Source of the DNA: Clostridium_AM sp963780135
GTDB lineage: Bacteria > Bacillota > Clostridia > Clostridiales > Clostridiaceae
DNA: 64,000 bases
Assembly (NCBI GenBank): GCA_963780135.1
Contig: CAWAAR010000003.1
Location: 1,116,001 to 1,180,000, forward strand
Reading direction: 5' to 3'
Positions within the stretch are counted from its first letter, which is position 1. Every line of letters starts with the position of its first letter. Positions 16,492-25,736 of this stretch are shown piece after piece. The position numbers were made by a program, and so were the translations under genes. A model generated the notes under the pieces. The model saw only the letters and a list, made by a program, of their open reading frames with translations. It was not told the origin of the DNA and ran no database searches.

Positions 16492-18164
16492 TCAAAGAAA
16501 GCTACCTGTAAATATTGCTTCATCCAATCCCAAATATCTAATTATTTTTGATTGGCTATCATTTAACGGATTCATCAATATCCTTCTTTTCATACCGTTT
16601 TCCTTGATAACAAATATTGCAACATTATGAAATATTGAAACTATAGACTTCAATGTAGGTTTTATCATTTTTATTTTTCCAGGGCCAATTACGATTTCAT
16701 TTTCTTCTTTTAATTCTCTCCTTACTACATGCTCAACTACTGATAAAATCATCATTGTCATCAATAACATATATGTTAATGCTTCAACTCTTTCAGGTGT
16801 TTTTATATACAAAGAATTAATAAAGTCTGGAGACTTTAACTGTTGAAATTTTTTCTCTACGCTACTTTGTGTTTTATATTCTATTAAAAGCCCTTCACCT
16901 GAAATCTCTAAATCATTGCTAGCAAGAAGAAATGTACATGCCTCTTCAAGTGCATCTTGGATTTTTACAGTATCCTTGCAAATATCAAATCTAAGAGCAT
17001 ATTCATACTTCTTTTCATATTCCTTTTGTGAAGGTCTACCTACTTTCTTTATGGCTTCTGCCTCAATATAACAGTCTAATGTGTGGTATTTGAATTTTTT
17101 TACTTTGAATTTTTGAATTTCATCAATTTCTTTTTTAGCATCAGCTTCACAGGCAAAGCTACGTTTCACATACTGTTTTATATATTTCTTTAATTCTTCT
17201 TCCTCTTTCTTTAAATGTCTTGAAATAGTTTTGCTCTTAATATCTTCTAAGCCATATGAATACGACACTGCAAATTTACATTTAGTGCCGTTGTATTCTC
17301 CATCATATTCAGAAATCAAGTATTCGACCTCTTTTTTTGAGCATTCTTAAATACAACTGTTTTAGCATTAAACCTCTCTTTAAGTGCCTTTCTTATTAAT
17401 TCTTTTGATAAATTTGTTGTTTCAGGAACTCTAGTTATAAATTTAATATTTTTACTTTCTGCTTTCAATATATTGGTCTCTGTAAAAAAAGAACTGTCCG
17501 CAATATAATAAAAATCTTTTTTATCAGTATGAGTTCTTTCAAGAACTGCGTCTACATCATCTAAATTTTCGTTATTGTAAGTCTTATCATCTACATTCCC
17601 CGATAATACTTTTGCATCAACTATTATTCCATTAGCCACTCCTATACCCATTTTTATTTGTTTTTTATCCCCACGTTTTTGTTTACTATGACCGAAGGTG
17701 ATGGATATCTCGCCTGCTTTACCTTCAATACTTTCATACTCTCCCCACATTACTTTTGAAGTTGTATCATAATTAATGTTTTTTATAGTAAGCCCATAAG
17801 TGGCGAAAGCCTGTGTACTAATCTCAGAGAATACCTTCCTTGGGCCTGCGGCATACAATTGATCGAGATAGTTTCCAAATCTATCATCATTAAGTTGCTC
17901 AATATCAATTTCAGTATTAAAAATGCCTTCTAAGTCCTTCTGTTCATAGTATTCCTGTATTAAATATAACGGTTTGTGGCTGTCACATAAATTTACTATC
18001 ATCATTTCAGCCAAAGTCCCATATGAAATATCGGGCTTCCGCCCATTGGATTTTGAAAGAGATTTTTCAATTATTTCAGAGACTTTTAGTTTTTCACAGA
18101 TACCAGCTACAAAATTCATTTTTCCATGAAAATATGTCCTTACATTTTCAAGTATATTTTCCAT
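16492..18164 (-). pseudogene. IS1634-like (IS4 superfamily) transposase, split by a frameshift
   Basis: Two frames together make about 557 residues, the normal size of this family. The first (18164-17316) has the DUF4277-like N-terminus and the DDE catalytic start (NINYDTTSKVMWGEY, TFGHSKQKRGDKKQIK, YYIADSSFF). The second (17319-16492) carries the C-terminal half (KIKFKYHTLDCYIEAEAIKK-like region, EYKTQSSVEKKF with the presumed catalytic Glu). They join through KNAQKKEVEYLISEYDG if the ribosome slips by -1 at A7G (plus-strand T7 at 17332-17338). The sequence A AAA AAG there is a canonical slippery heptamer, so programmed frameshifting is possible. Family members usually have a single frame, so mutation or sequencing error is as likely. 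A hairpin CTATGAT/ATCATAG abuts its ribosome binding site. Confidence 0.75.
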
Positions 18165-18431
18165 TGTCTAAATCCCTCCTATGATACTTTATAATGAAAT
18201 CATAGACAAAACACAACTAAAAATATACAGAAAATTAATTGGTTAGTTGGAAAATTTAGTTATGCGAGATATGAGTTATAATACTCAACTTTAAATCAAA
18301 ATTTGTTATTAGATTTATAGCTATGTTTTGATAAATTTACTAAGATATAGGTAATGCTCATACTAAAAGTTTTAGCTAAATACAACAGCTATTAATTCCG
18401 TCGAAAAAAAACTTATGTCTAGAATACCGTA

Positions 18432-18746
18432 TCAGATAGAAATATGAAAATCAAATCCATCTTCAGGTTCTCCTACCTCAAATCCTACCAGTTCTGAAGC
18501 TCTATTTTTAAACAATTCAAACCAAGCATCCCATTCCTCTTGAGATAATTCAGCATAAAATTGTAAACCACTAGGTTCAACAGAAGCAGTAATTATTCTT
18601 TCATCATTCTTTTGTCCATACCATTGAGGACTTCCATCAATAAAGCCACTCCAAAACGGCATCTCGGAATATAGTTGAGCTACCTTCTCCCATGTATATT
18701 CTGGTAATGAGTAATGAATATTCAAATTATGATTATGTATTTTCAC
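18432..18746 (-). CDS. Small acidic protein of unknown function
   Basis: 104 residues, acidic and Trp-rich (SEMPFWSGFIDGSPQWYG, QEEWDAWFELFKNRA, VGEPEDGFDF). GGAGAAGG precedes the ATG at 18746. No domain is recognised. The composition and size recall small immunity-type or SMI1/KNR4-like proteins, but there is no specific motif to support that. It is transcribed in the same direction as the ClbS-like gene upstream, within the accessory island. The 18165-18431 gap holds only the transposase 5-prime side. Confidence 0.55.
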   Translation of the reverse strand: MKIHNHNLNIHYSLPEYTWEKVAQLYSEMPFWSGFIDGSPQWYGQKNDERIITASVEPSGLQFYAELSQEEWDAWFELFKNRASELVGFEVGEPEDGFDFHISI

Positions 18747-18834
18747 AAAACCTTCTCCTTTACTTTTGCCTAACGTTTACGCATTTAAAACATTCTTGAG
18801 ACTAGTCAGACCTAGCTTGGTCAGAGGATGTGCT

Positions 18835-19368
18835 TTAACACTCTTTCCAAAACAAAGCGAACTGGAATTTTTTCCATTTTCGTATTTTTGTTCTGAAGGA
18901 CTTGAATGGTGCAACAGTATTGATGCGAATCCACTTCCATATTGGCCAATTAGATGGGGTTGCTGACGACCACTTTCTTCCGCCTTGCTGAAATAATTCG
19001 GCATCTGTATAACTATTAATCATTTCAATAATTTGCTGTTCTGCCTTTATAAACATAGTACTTAACTCTTTGAGAGTATATCCATTGTATTGTTTATAAA
19101 AACTTTCATATAAACGACCGAGATTATTCCATTTATAGTCTGGAGTTGGCGTGATAACAATATGGCCTTGCTGTTCTTGCTTCTCCCAATCAAGAATGAG
19201 ATTCATCCATCCTAACTGATAAGCAATCATTTGAGTAGGTGTTCTGTCAACTCCATCAATTAGTCTATCTTTATCTTTTTCATCAATATCATTAAATTCT
19301 TCGATGAATAGTTTTGCACGATTTGAAATTTCTGAAATTAATTCTTGTCTATTTTGGTATTCCTTCAC
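18835..19368 (-). CDS. ClbS/DfsB family (DUF1706) four-helix protein
   Basis: 177 residues. The pattern RTPTQMIAYQLGWMNLILDWE in the first half and the C-terminal INTVAPFKSFRTKIRKWKK are characteristic of the DUF1706/ClbS/DfsB family, which shares the DinB-type four-helix bundle. ClbS is known to hydrolyse the colibactin cyclopropane and protect DNA; most relatives are uncharacterised. No colibactin-like cluster is present here, so a resistance role is unproven. A ribosome binding site GAGGTGT precedes the ATG at 19368. Confidence 0.85.
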   Translation of the reverse strand: MKEYQNRQELISEISNRAKLFIEEFNDIDEKDKDRLIDGVDRTPTQMIAYQLGWMNLILDWEKQEQQGHIVITPTPDYKWNNLGRLYESFYKQYNGYTLKELSTMFIKAEQQIIEMINSYTDAELFQQGGRKWSSATPSNWPIWKWIRINTVAPFKSFRTKIRKWKKFQFALFWKEC

Positions 19369-19414
19369 TTTTACACCTCGCTTTCAAATTGAAATTTGTG
19401 AACAAGGATTATGC

Positions 19415-19804
19415 TCATTTTGTGTAGTACAGTTTGTTAAATGATTCCACTCCATTTACAGCATTTATTAATGCAATCAAATCGTCAACACTATGTGCTC
19501 CAAAGAATATAGCAGTAGTAGTTAATGCTGACTCTCCTGTCCAACCTAATTTTCTAAGTTTATTCTCATTATCGTTAATAATAATTGTAGGTCCCCAGAA
19601 CGTCGCTAGCCGCTTATGTGATTCATCTATAATTGACAGTACCTTGGAACTATCCCAATTAAAATCTTTGTCGATATATATATTATTCTCAACCTTTGTA
19701 TATCCACGAATTGTAAATTGAATAAAGAACATGCCCATAAGAATTAGCATGAATGCTATAGTCACTATAATTATATGTTTTTTTGATTTTTTTCATTGAT
19801 TTCC
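19415..19804 (-). pseudogene. Small membrane-anchored protein, start separated by a homopolymer frameshift
   Basis: The readable frame (19765-19415, GTG start, 116 residues) has an N-terminal membrane segment FMLILMGMFFIQF and an extracytoplasmic domain of unknown function. Upstream, an ATG after AAGGATGG (about 19795) opens MKK and then an A7 run (plus-strand T7, 19786-19792) puts it out of frame. Removing one A gives MKKSKKHIIIVTIAFM running straight into the anchor, a natural N-terminus. Either the gene is broken, the A7 is a sequencing error, or a weak GTG start is used. Confidence 0.55.
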
Positions 19805-19984
19805 ATCCTTACTTAATTTCTTGTTTTAATAGATTATTAGTAAAAAAAATATGTTTACTATGGAAGAAGGAACTGCCAATAAATATTAACCTTCTTCCAA
19901 TATTATACTATAGCCTTAATTGCAATGCCACTGGGAAATATGAGATGTTTGTGTCAAGTTCTAGTGGGCAATTTCTTTTTTAAA

Positions 19985-21645
19985 AATTTCCATTATAAAT
20001 TCAGTTGAAATTTTTCTCTTAATAGGGCTTTGCCCTCAGCCCGAAAGGGCGCACTTTTCCCATTGATTTTTTACTTTCAATTTTTAAATTATCTATAAAT
20101 AAGTTCACTAAAATTTCTCTGCTTAAAAAAGCTTTGTATTGCTTTTCTACCATTAGTCATGGCGCAGCCTGTAAATGGTATTCTTGCTTGTTGTACAGGA
20201 TAATATTTGCCTTTCTTTATTTTCTTGTTTACGTCAGCTGCTGTTAATGTAATCATCTCTGTTATTATTTCTTGCTTATCCTCTGAAATAACTCCAGAAC
20301 ACACTTCATTTATTAACTTATATATTCTTTTGCTTGCTTTTTCAGCTAATATTTTAGCTAAATTATTTGCACCACTAATGGACCAACTCATTTTTCTCCC
20401 TTTCATTCTTTGAGCTAGTATATCGCATATATTATGCTCCATTGTACCTAAATTTCTGTATTCTAATCCTTCTGGAGCCTCCGGCATCTTTATTTCTTTC
20501 CTTAAGTGATATGGCCTTAATCCTATTTTATTATCAAAAAAATATGTATATAGTTTTTCTAATTTTTTAAACTTATTTTCATCTTCAGTATACTTAATCA
20601 TTAGATTTGTTACATATTCCAAACTTTCTTCTACTTTTCATTCACTCAACATTTTTATTAGTTTATGGGCTTCTCTTTTGTCCCGAATCGCTCTTAATAC
20701 AGCCTGGCTCTTATGAAATGGATCTAGTTGAAAATACACACCTTCTTCTACTGCATTTTGTTTTATCCAAGATGCCCCATCTCCATTTAAAATTCTCGTT
20801 TCTATTTCATCTGTATTATAAGTTTCTGCAATAGCAGCATCACTTAATTCTTTGAATCTTTTATTATTACTAAAGCTAGCACAAGCTATTTTGTTTTCAA
20901 CTACATAAGCATCTTTACTTCCTTTTCTTTTCTTCCATCCTTCATAAGTTATTCCAAGTTTAAGTTCTTTCTTCTTAGACTTTCCTCTTTTAGGCTTATC
21001 TTTTCCTTGAATACTTAACCAAATTCCATCCATTTCTTGAAATAAAACTTTAACTTCCTTTGACCCATTTAACTGTCCTTTTTTATTTAACAATATTTTT
21101 CTTTCTTCTTTTTCTTCTATTTTAGAACCTAATTTTTGTACTACATTCCATACTGCCGTATGGCTGATTTCTTGGTTTGTTAACTCTTTGATATTACTTG
21201 AAGTGTTTCTATAAGAAACATTGGTTACATTGTCCACTATTTTTTCAACTAAAGTACTCGAAATATGACCTATTGTGTCCATTTGTAAATATTCATCTAA
21301 TAAAAATTTATAAACTTTCTTGCCATCTTCTGTTTTCAATTCATACAGACGTCTCTTAAACTCTACATTTCCCATTATTGTTTTTATACATGTACTTCTT
21401 AAACCTTTGCTTCTATAAACCTTAGTATCTCTTTCCTCCATCAACCTTCGGTCCAAGTGCGTTAGCACCTCTGTTATAAATCTGCATGCTTCATCACATA
21501 CGCATTTATATATTTTTTTCTCTAAACTATTGAAAGTTATCTCACTATTGGTTAAACTTAAATCGTACATAATCTCACCCATTCTTGTATAGTCTTCTTA
21601 ACTTACATTATAATGGATTTTTTATGTATATGGGAGGTACTTTTT
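19985..21645 (-). mobile_element. ISLre2-like insertion sequence, approximate limits
   Basis: Outside the transposase, ATTTCCATTATAA near 19988-20000 on the left and the reverse complement of ATCCATTATAA near 21605-21620 on the right form a partial inverted match. That suggests subterminal repeats. Exact ends and any target duplication could not be resolved by eye. The 3-prime side also has GGGCTTTGCCC and GCCCGAAAGGGC hairpins (20023-20050). Confidence 0.45.
20089..21582 (-). pseudogene. ISLre2 family (UPF0236) transposase interrupted by an in-frame TGA
   Basis: The two halves (21582-20638 and 20622-20089) are in the same frame, separated by a single TGA: KMLSE-stop-KVEESLEYV. Together they give about 497 codons, close to the usual ISLre2 transposase. 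Recognisable stretches include VKVLFQEMDGIWLSIQGK, NGDGASWIK, FQLDPFHKSQ and, after the stop, RNLGTMEHNICDILAQRMKGR and WSISGANNLAKI. A one-base change (such as GGA or CGA to TGA) explains the lesion. Both ends carry similar inward sequences, TCCATTATAA, near 19993 and 21610. Confidence 0.85.
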
Positions 21646-21798
21646 GTATCTCCCTTTATTATTTAAGCAGTAATTACTACTATCTTTGCCTACTAAAATT
21701 ATACTCTAAGATATGAGATATACTAAAACAGCTATTAATCTTTATTTTCTGCATATAATACTTCTAGTTTCAATCATTTGTGGTGTTGGCTTCTGCAT

Positions 21799-21874
21799 TA
21801 ACATATATCACGTAGTAAAATTTAAAATCCAAACTGCCACTACACTTTAATATCTAGTTGCGTAACATCATGTT
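21799..21874 (-). repeat. Partial long-hairpin repeat, inverted orientation
   Basis: Minus-strand reading matches the 4612-4720 copy: CTAGATATTAAAGTG, AGTGGCAGTTTGG, then TACTACGTGATATATG. It lies between the ISLre2-like element and the pabA promoter. A TGCTATAAT extended -10 box for pabA follows at 21938-21946. Confidence 0.65.
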
Positions 21875-21937
21875 TAAAATTAGACTAACGTGTATTTACA
21901 GAATATTTTAAGTTTTATATCGCTGTTATTAATAAAA

Positions 21938-21946
21938 TGCTATAAT
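21938..21946 (+). promoter_or_regulatory. Extended -10 promoter for the pab-fol operon
   Basis: TGCTATAAT has the TGN extension and a consensus -10 box about 65 bp before the pabA start. No strong -35 box is visible. The 5-prime untranslated region shows no riboswitch I recognise. Confidence 0.5.
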
Positions 21947-22009
21947 ATATTTAGATAATATTTTAACAATGTATTTTTTACATATAAAAGAATATTAAGG
22001 AGAGAAAAA

Positions 22010-22588
22010 ATGTTCTTAATGATTGATAACTATGATTCTTTTGTTTATAATTTAGTGCGGTATTTAGAAGAATTACAGGAGGATGTAAAAGTATTTAGAA
22101 ATGATAAATTAACTTTAGAGGACATAGAAAATATGAAACCGCAAGGAATTATAATTTCACCAGGACCAAAATCTCCTGAAGATTCAGGAATTTGTGTGGA
22201 TGTAATAAAGAAATTTGCAGGTGAAATTCCCATTTTAGGTATATGTTTAGGACATCAAAGTATAGGATATGCTTTTGGTGCGAATATAGTAAAAGGTAAG
22301 GAACCTGTGCATGGAAAAGTATTCCCAGTACATCACAAAGGTAAAGGAATTTTTAAAGGAATAAAAAATCCTTTTAAAGTTACCAGATACCATTCCCTTA
22401 TAATAGAAAAAGAAAGTTTACCTGAATGCTTAGAAATAACCTCAGAAAGCTCAGATGGAGTTATTATGGGTATAAAGCATAAGAAGTTTTTAATAGAAGG
22501 AGTGCAGTTTCATCCTGAGGCAGAACTTACAGAGTTTGGACATGAAATTCTAAAGAATTTTTTGGAAAGGGCTAAGACTATAAAATAA
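22010..22588 (+). CDS. pabA: Aminodeoxychorismate synthase glutaminase subunit
   Basis: 192 residues, class I glutamine amidotransferase. The DNYDSFVYNL opening, the nucleophile Cys79 in GICLGHQSIG and the His168/Glu170 pair in VQFHPEA are intact. It supplies ammonia to PabB for making 4-amino-4-deoxychorismate. Sequence alone does not separate PabA from TrpG, and some Firmicutes share one subunit. The downstream pabB, pabC and folP argue for folate synthesis. AAGGAGAG precedes the ATG. Confidence 0.93.
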   Translation: MFLMIDNYDSFVYNLVRYLEELQEDVKVFRNDKLTLEDIENMKPQGIIISPGPKSPEDSGICVDVIKKFAGEIPILGICLGHQSIGYAFGANIVKGKEPVHGKVFPVHHKGKGIFKGIKNPFKVTRYHSLIIEKESLPECLEITSESSDGVIMGIKHKKFLIEGVQFHPEAELTEFGHEILKNFLERAKTIK

Positions 22589-22627
22589 CTGAAAAAGCAC
22601 AATTTAAAAAAGCTGGGGGTAAGGTTT

Positions 22628-23980
22628 ATGCAAGCTTTAATTAAAGAAATAAAAACAGATTTAAATGCTTTTGATATATATTCCCTATTTAAAGAAGATA
22701 AAACAGTTACTATATTAGATAGTGGAAGGGATGCAGAGAATTTAGGAAGGTACTCTTTTATAGGATTAAATCCTTTTTTAAAATTTAAGTATGAGAAGGG
22801 TGTCTGTACTATAAACGATGAAAATTTTGAAGAAAAAAATCCTTTTAAAGAAATTAAGAAGCTTATAAATAAATATAAAATAGAAAATAATACAAAACTA
22901 CCTTATGTAGCAGGAGCCATGGGGTATTTTTCTTATGATTTGGGACGAAGTATAGAAAATCTACCAACTATGTCAGTAGAAGATGTAAAAATACCAGATT
23001 GTTACTTCTATTTTTATGATAATGGAATAATCGTAGATAGTCTAGAAAAGAAAACTTTTATTACGGCGTTAGGAGTATTAGACTCGAAGCAAAATAGTAT
23101 TGATAATATAAAAAATGTAATATTTAAAGGTAATAAAGTTGAATATCATGAATTGAAAAATAGCAATACTGAATTTATATCTAACTTTGAAAAGTCAGAT
23201 TACATAGATACTGTAGAAAAAGTTAGGAAGTATATTAGAAATGGTGATATATACATTACTAATCTAACTCAAAGATTTTTTTGTGAAACAAATAAGGAAC
23301 CTTATGATGTTTATAGAGATTTAAGGCACATAAACCCGGCACCCTTTGCAGCTTTTATGAATGTAGAAGATTTTAGTATAGTGTGTTCTTCACCAGAAAG
23401 GTTCTTAAAGATTAGAGATAACATTGTAGAAACAAGACCAATAAAAGGTACAAGGCCAAGGGGAAAAAACAGAGAAGAAGATTTGAAAAATAGACAAGAA
23501 CTTATAGATAGTGAAAAGGATCGTGCAGAGCTTCTTATGATTGTGGATTTAGAAAGAAACGATCTGAGCAAAGTTTGTGAACCTTATTCTGTAAAAGTTA
23601 AAGAGTTATTTGAACTAGAAGAATATAGTACTGTATTTCATTTAGTATCTACAGTAGTAGGAAAGTTGAAAGATAAACATACTTCAGTTGATTGTGTTGA
23701 AGCATGTTTTCCTGGAGGCTCTATAACAGGGGCACCAAAGATTAGATCAATGGAAATTATAGATGAGTTAGAACCTACTAGAAGAAATATATATACTGGA
23801 AGTATAGGCTATTTTGGATTTGATGGTAATGTGGATTTTAATATAGTAATAAGAACTATAATTATGAAAGCTGGAAAAGCTTATTTTGGAGTAGGTGGGG
23901 GAATTACTTGGGAGTCAGATAAAGAGTCGGAGTATGATGAAACCTTAGATAAGGCAAGAGCATTAATGAGGGTGCTATAA
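22628..23980 (+). CDS. pabB: Aminodeoxychorismate synthase component I
   Basis: 450 residues, chorismate-binding family. It aminates chorismate using ammonia from PabA. The catalytic core is well conserved: NGDIYITNLTQRFF, SSPERFLKI, the PIKGTRPRG motif whose Lys is characteristic of aminodeoxychorismate synthases rather than anthranilate synthases, SEKDRAELLMIVDLERNDL, and CFPGGSITGAPK. The ATG at 22628 follows GGGGGTAAGG, 39 bp after pabA. The next gene starts 4 bp past its stop. Confidence 0.95.
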   Translation: MQALIKEIKTDLNAFDIYSLFKEDKTVTILDSGRDAENLGRYSFIGLNPFLKFKYEKGVCTINDENFEEKNPFKEIKKLINKYKIENNTKLPYVAGAMGYFSYDLGRSIENLPTMSVEDVKIPDCYFYFYDNGIIVDSLEKKTFITALGVLDSKQNSIDNIKNVIFKGNKVEYHELKNSNTEFISNFEKSDYIDTVEKVRKYIRNGDIYITNLTQRFFCETNKEPYDVYRDLRHINPAPFAAFMNVEDFSIVCSSPERFLKIRDNIVETRPIKGTRPRGKNREEDLKNRQELIDSEKDRAELLMIVDLERNDLSKVCEPYSVKVKELFELEEYSTVFHLVSTVVGKLKDKHTSVDCVEACFPGGSITGAPKIRSMEIIDELEPTRRNIYTGSIGYFGFDGNVDFNIVIRTIIMKAGKAYFGVGGGITWESDKESEYDETLDKARALMRVL

Positions 23981-23984
23981 AAGG

Positions 23985-24755
23985 ATGTGGGATAATTTGA
24001 TAGTTTTAAATGGTAATTTATTAGAACAAGAAAAAGTTATATTAGATAGTGGTTTTTATTTTGGAAGAGGGCTTTTTGAAACTATGCTAGTAAAAGAAAA
24101 GCCTATATTTTTAAATGAACATTTAGATAGAATAAATAAAGGACTTAAACTTATAGGAGTAAACAAAACTATAAGTGATGAAGAAGTAATGGAAGCAGTT
24201 TTAAAATTAAAATGTAAAAATAATATTTTAAAGCTAGTAGTTACTGAAAAAAACACTATTTTTACTGCTAGAAAAAATAATTATACTCAGGAACATTATA
24301 AAAAAGGTTTTAGTATGAAAATAAGTGATGTAAGAAGAAATGAACATTCAGCATTAACTTATTTAAAATCTATGAATTATCTTGAAAACATATTAGAACA
24401 TGAAAAATGTATAAGTGAAGGATATAATGAAGTATTGTTTTTAAATACTAAAGGTAATTTAGCAGAGGGCAGTATCTCTAATGTGTTTTTTGTAAAAAAC
24501 GGTAAAATATATACGCCAGAAGTAGAATGTGGATTACTGAATGGAACTATTAGAAAATGTATTGTTGATAAATATAATGTAGTAGAAGGAGAATTTATAA
24601 AAGAAGATTTACTTAATTCAGAAGGCATTTTTTTAACTAATAGTATTATGGGTGTTATGAAAGTATCAGAAGCATGTGGAATAAAATTTAAAGATAATAA
24701 TATTATAAAAAATATATATAAAGACTATAATAATTATATCAATTTGCTAGAATAA
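23985..24755 (+). CDS. pabC: Aminodeoxychorismate lyase
   Basis: 256 residues, fold-type IV PLP enzyme. It cleaves 4-amino-4-deoxychorismate to p-aminobenzoate and pyruvate. DSGFYFGRGLFETM at the N-terminus, the lysine in the KSMNYLENILEH stretch expected to hold PLP, and EVLFLNTKGNLAEGSISNVFF are diagnostic. A branched-chain or D-amino-acid transaminase is the alternative, but the operon position between pabB and folP makes the lyase much more likely. The spacing to pabB is only 4 bp, which suggests translational coupling. Confidence 0.92.
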   Translation: MWDNLIVLNGNLLEQEKVILDSGFYFGRGLFETMLVKEKPIFLNEHLDRINKGLKLIGVNKTISDEEVMEAVLKLKCKNNILKLVVTEKNTIFTARKNNYTQEHYKKGFSMKISDVRRNEHSALTYLKSMNYLENILEHEKCISEGYNEVLFLNTKGNLAEGSISNVFFVKNGKIYTPEVECGLLNGTIRKCIVDKYNVVEGEFIKEDLLNSEGIFLTNSIMGVMKVSEACGIKFKDNNIIKNIYKDYNNYINLLE

Positions 24756-24805
24756 TTTGTAAAGGGGTGAAATCTGGTTAAGCAGTTAGTTTAACTAGAA
24801 AAGAG

Positions 24806-25633
24806 ATGACAAAAATAATGAAGATAGGTAAAAAAGATTTTGAAATTGGCAAAAGGACTTATGTAATGGGTATTTTAAATGTTACTCCAGATTCTTTTTC
24901 AGATGGAGGCAAATTTAATAACATAGAAAAAGCTGTACAGCATGCCAAGGAAATGATAGATCAGGGAGCAGACATAATAGATATAGGCGGAGAATCTACA
25001 AGACCTAATCATAAACCAGTGGAAGAAGCAGAGGAATTAAATAGAGTAGTTCCTATAATAAAAGCTTTAGCTAGTGAAATAGATATACCAATTTCTATTG
25101 ATACATATAAAGGTAAAGTAGCAGAAGAAGCTGTAAAAGCAGGTGCTGCACTTATAAATGATGTTTGGGGATTTAAAAAAGATGCTTATATAGCAGAAGT
25201 AGCAGCAAAATATGAAGTGCCATGTTGTTTAATGCATAATAGAGAAGGTAAAGATTATAAAAATCTAATGGAAGATATACTAAGTGATTTAAAAGAAAGT
25301 ATAGACATTGCTCTAAAAGCAGGTGTAAAGCCGGGAAATATTATTTTGGACCCAGGTATAGGATTTGCTAAAACTTATGAGCAAAATTTAACTGTTATGA
25401 ATCATCTCGAGGATTTCAAAAAATTTGGGTATTCATTACTTTTAGGAACTTCTAGAAAGTCAATGATAGGGAATGCACTAAATCTTCCTACAGAAGAAAG
25501 AATGGAAGGTACTTTAGCTACTACAGTTATAGGGATAATGAAAGGATACGACTTTGTAAGAGTTCATGATATCAAAGAAAATAAAAGAGCATGTATTATG
25601 ACAGATGCCATATTAAGATCGAGTGATTCTTAG
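24806..25633 (+). CDS. folP: Dihydropteroate synthase
   Basis: 275 residues. It joins p-aminobenzoate to dihydropterin pyrophosphate. Family blocks are complete: GILNVTPDSFSDGG, IIDIGGESTRP, PISIDTYKGKVAEEA, INDVWG, ILDPGIGFAKT, LLGTSRKSMIG and a C-terminal VRVHDIKE. Two ATGs, at 24806 and 24818, are possible starts. The last residues (SDS) and the TAG stop lie within a copy of the GTGATTCTTAG dispersed element, so its insertion has replaced the original C-terminal end. Neither folB nor folK is adjacent. Confidence 0.96.
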   Translation: MTKIMKIGKKDFEIGKRTYVMGILNVTPDSFSDGGKFNNIEKAVQHAKEMIDQGADIIDIGGESTRPNHKPVEEAEELNRVVPIIKALASEIDIPISIDTYKGKVAEEAVKAGAALINDVWGFKKDAYIAEVAAKYEVPCCLMHNREGKDYKNLMEDILSDLKESIDIALKAGVKPGNIILDPGIGFAKTYEQNLTVMNHLEDFKKFGYSLLLGTSRKSMIGNALNLPTEERMEGTLATTVIGIMKGYDFVRVHDIKENKRACIMTDAILRSSDS

Positions 25634-25652
25634 ACTCAGGTGGAGCAGCTCC
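25623..25652 (+). repeat. Dispersed structured element, short copy overlapping the folP stop
   Basis: GTGATTCTTAGACTCAGGTG followed by GAGCAGCTCC. It matches the first arm of the elements at 11852 and 50645 and then stops, as if deleted internally. The TAG in CTTAG is the folP stop codon. Confidence 0.65.
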
Positions 25653-25736
25653 TTTATTCTTGTGAATTTGGTAATAAAATTAAGGGTTCTTTAATATTAT
25701 ATTATAGTGAATTAATGTGGTAAAAGGTGATATAAT

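Noticed and set aside
18777..19004. A 75-codon minus-strand frame within the ClbS-like gene
   Set aside because: It overlaps the real gene in another frame, and the family match is in the other frame.
20636..20641. Selenocysteine or other recoding at the TGA in the transposase
   Set aside because: No SECIS-like hairpin follows and transposases of this family have no such residue; a nonsense mutation is simpler.
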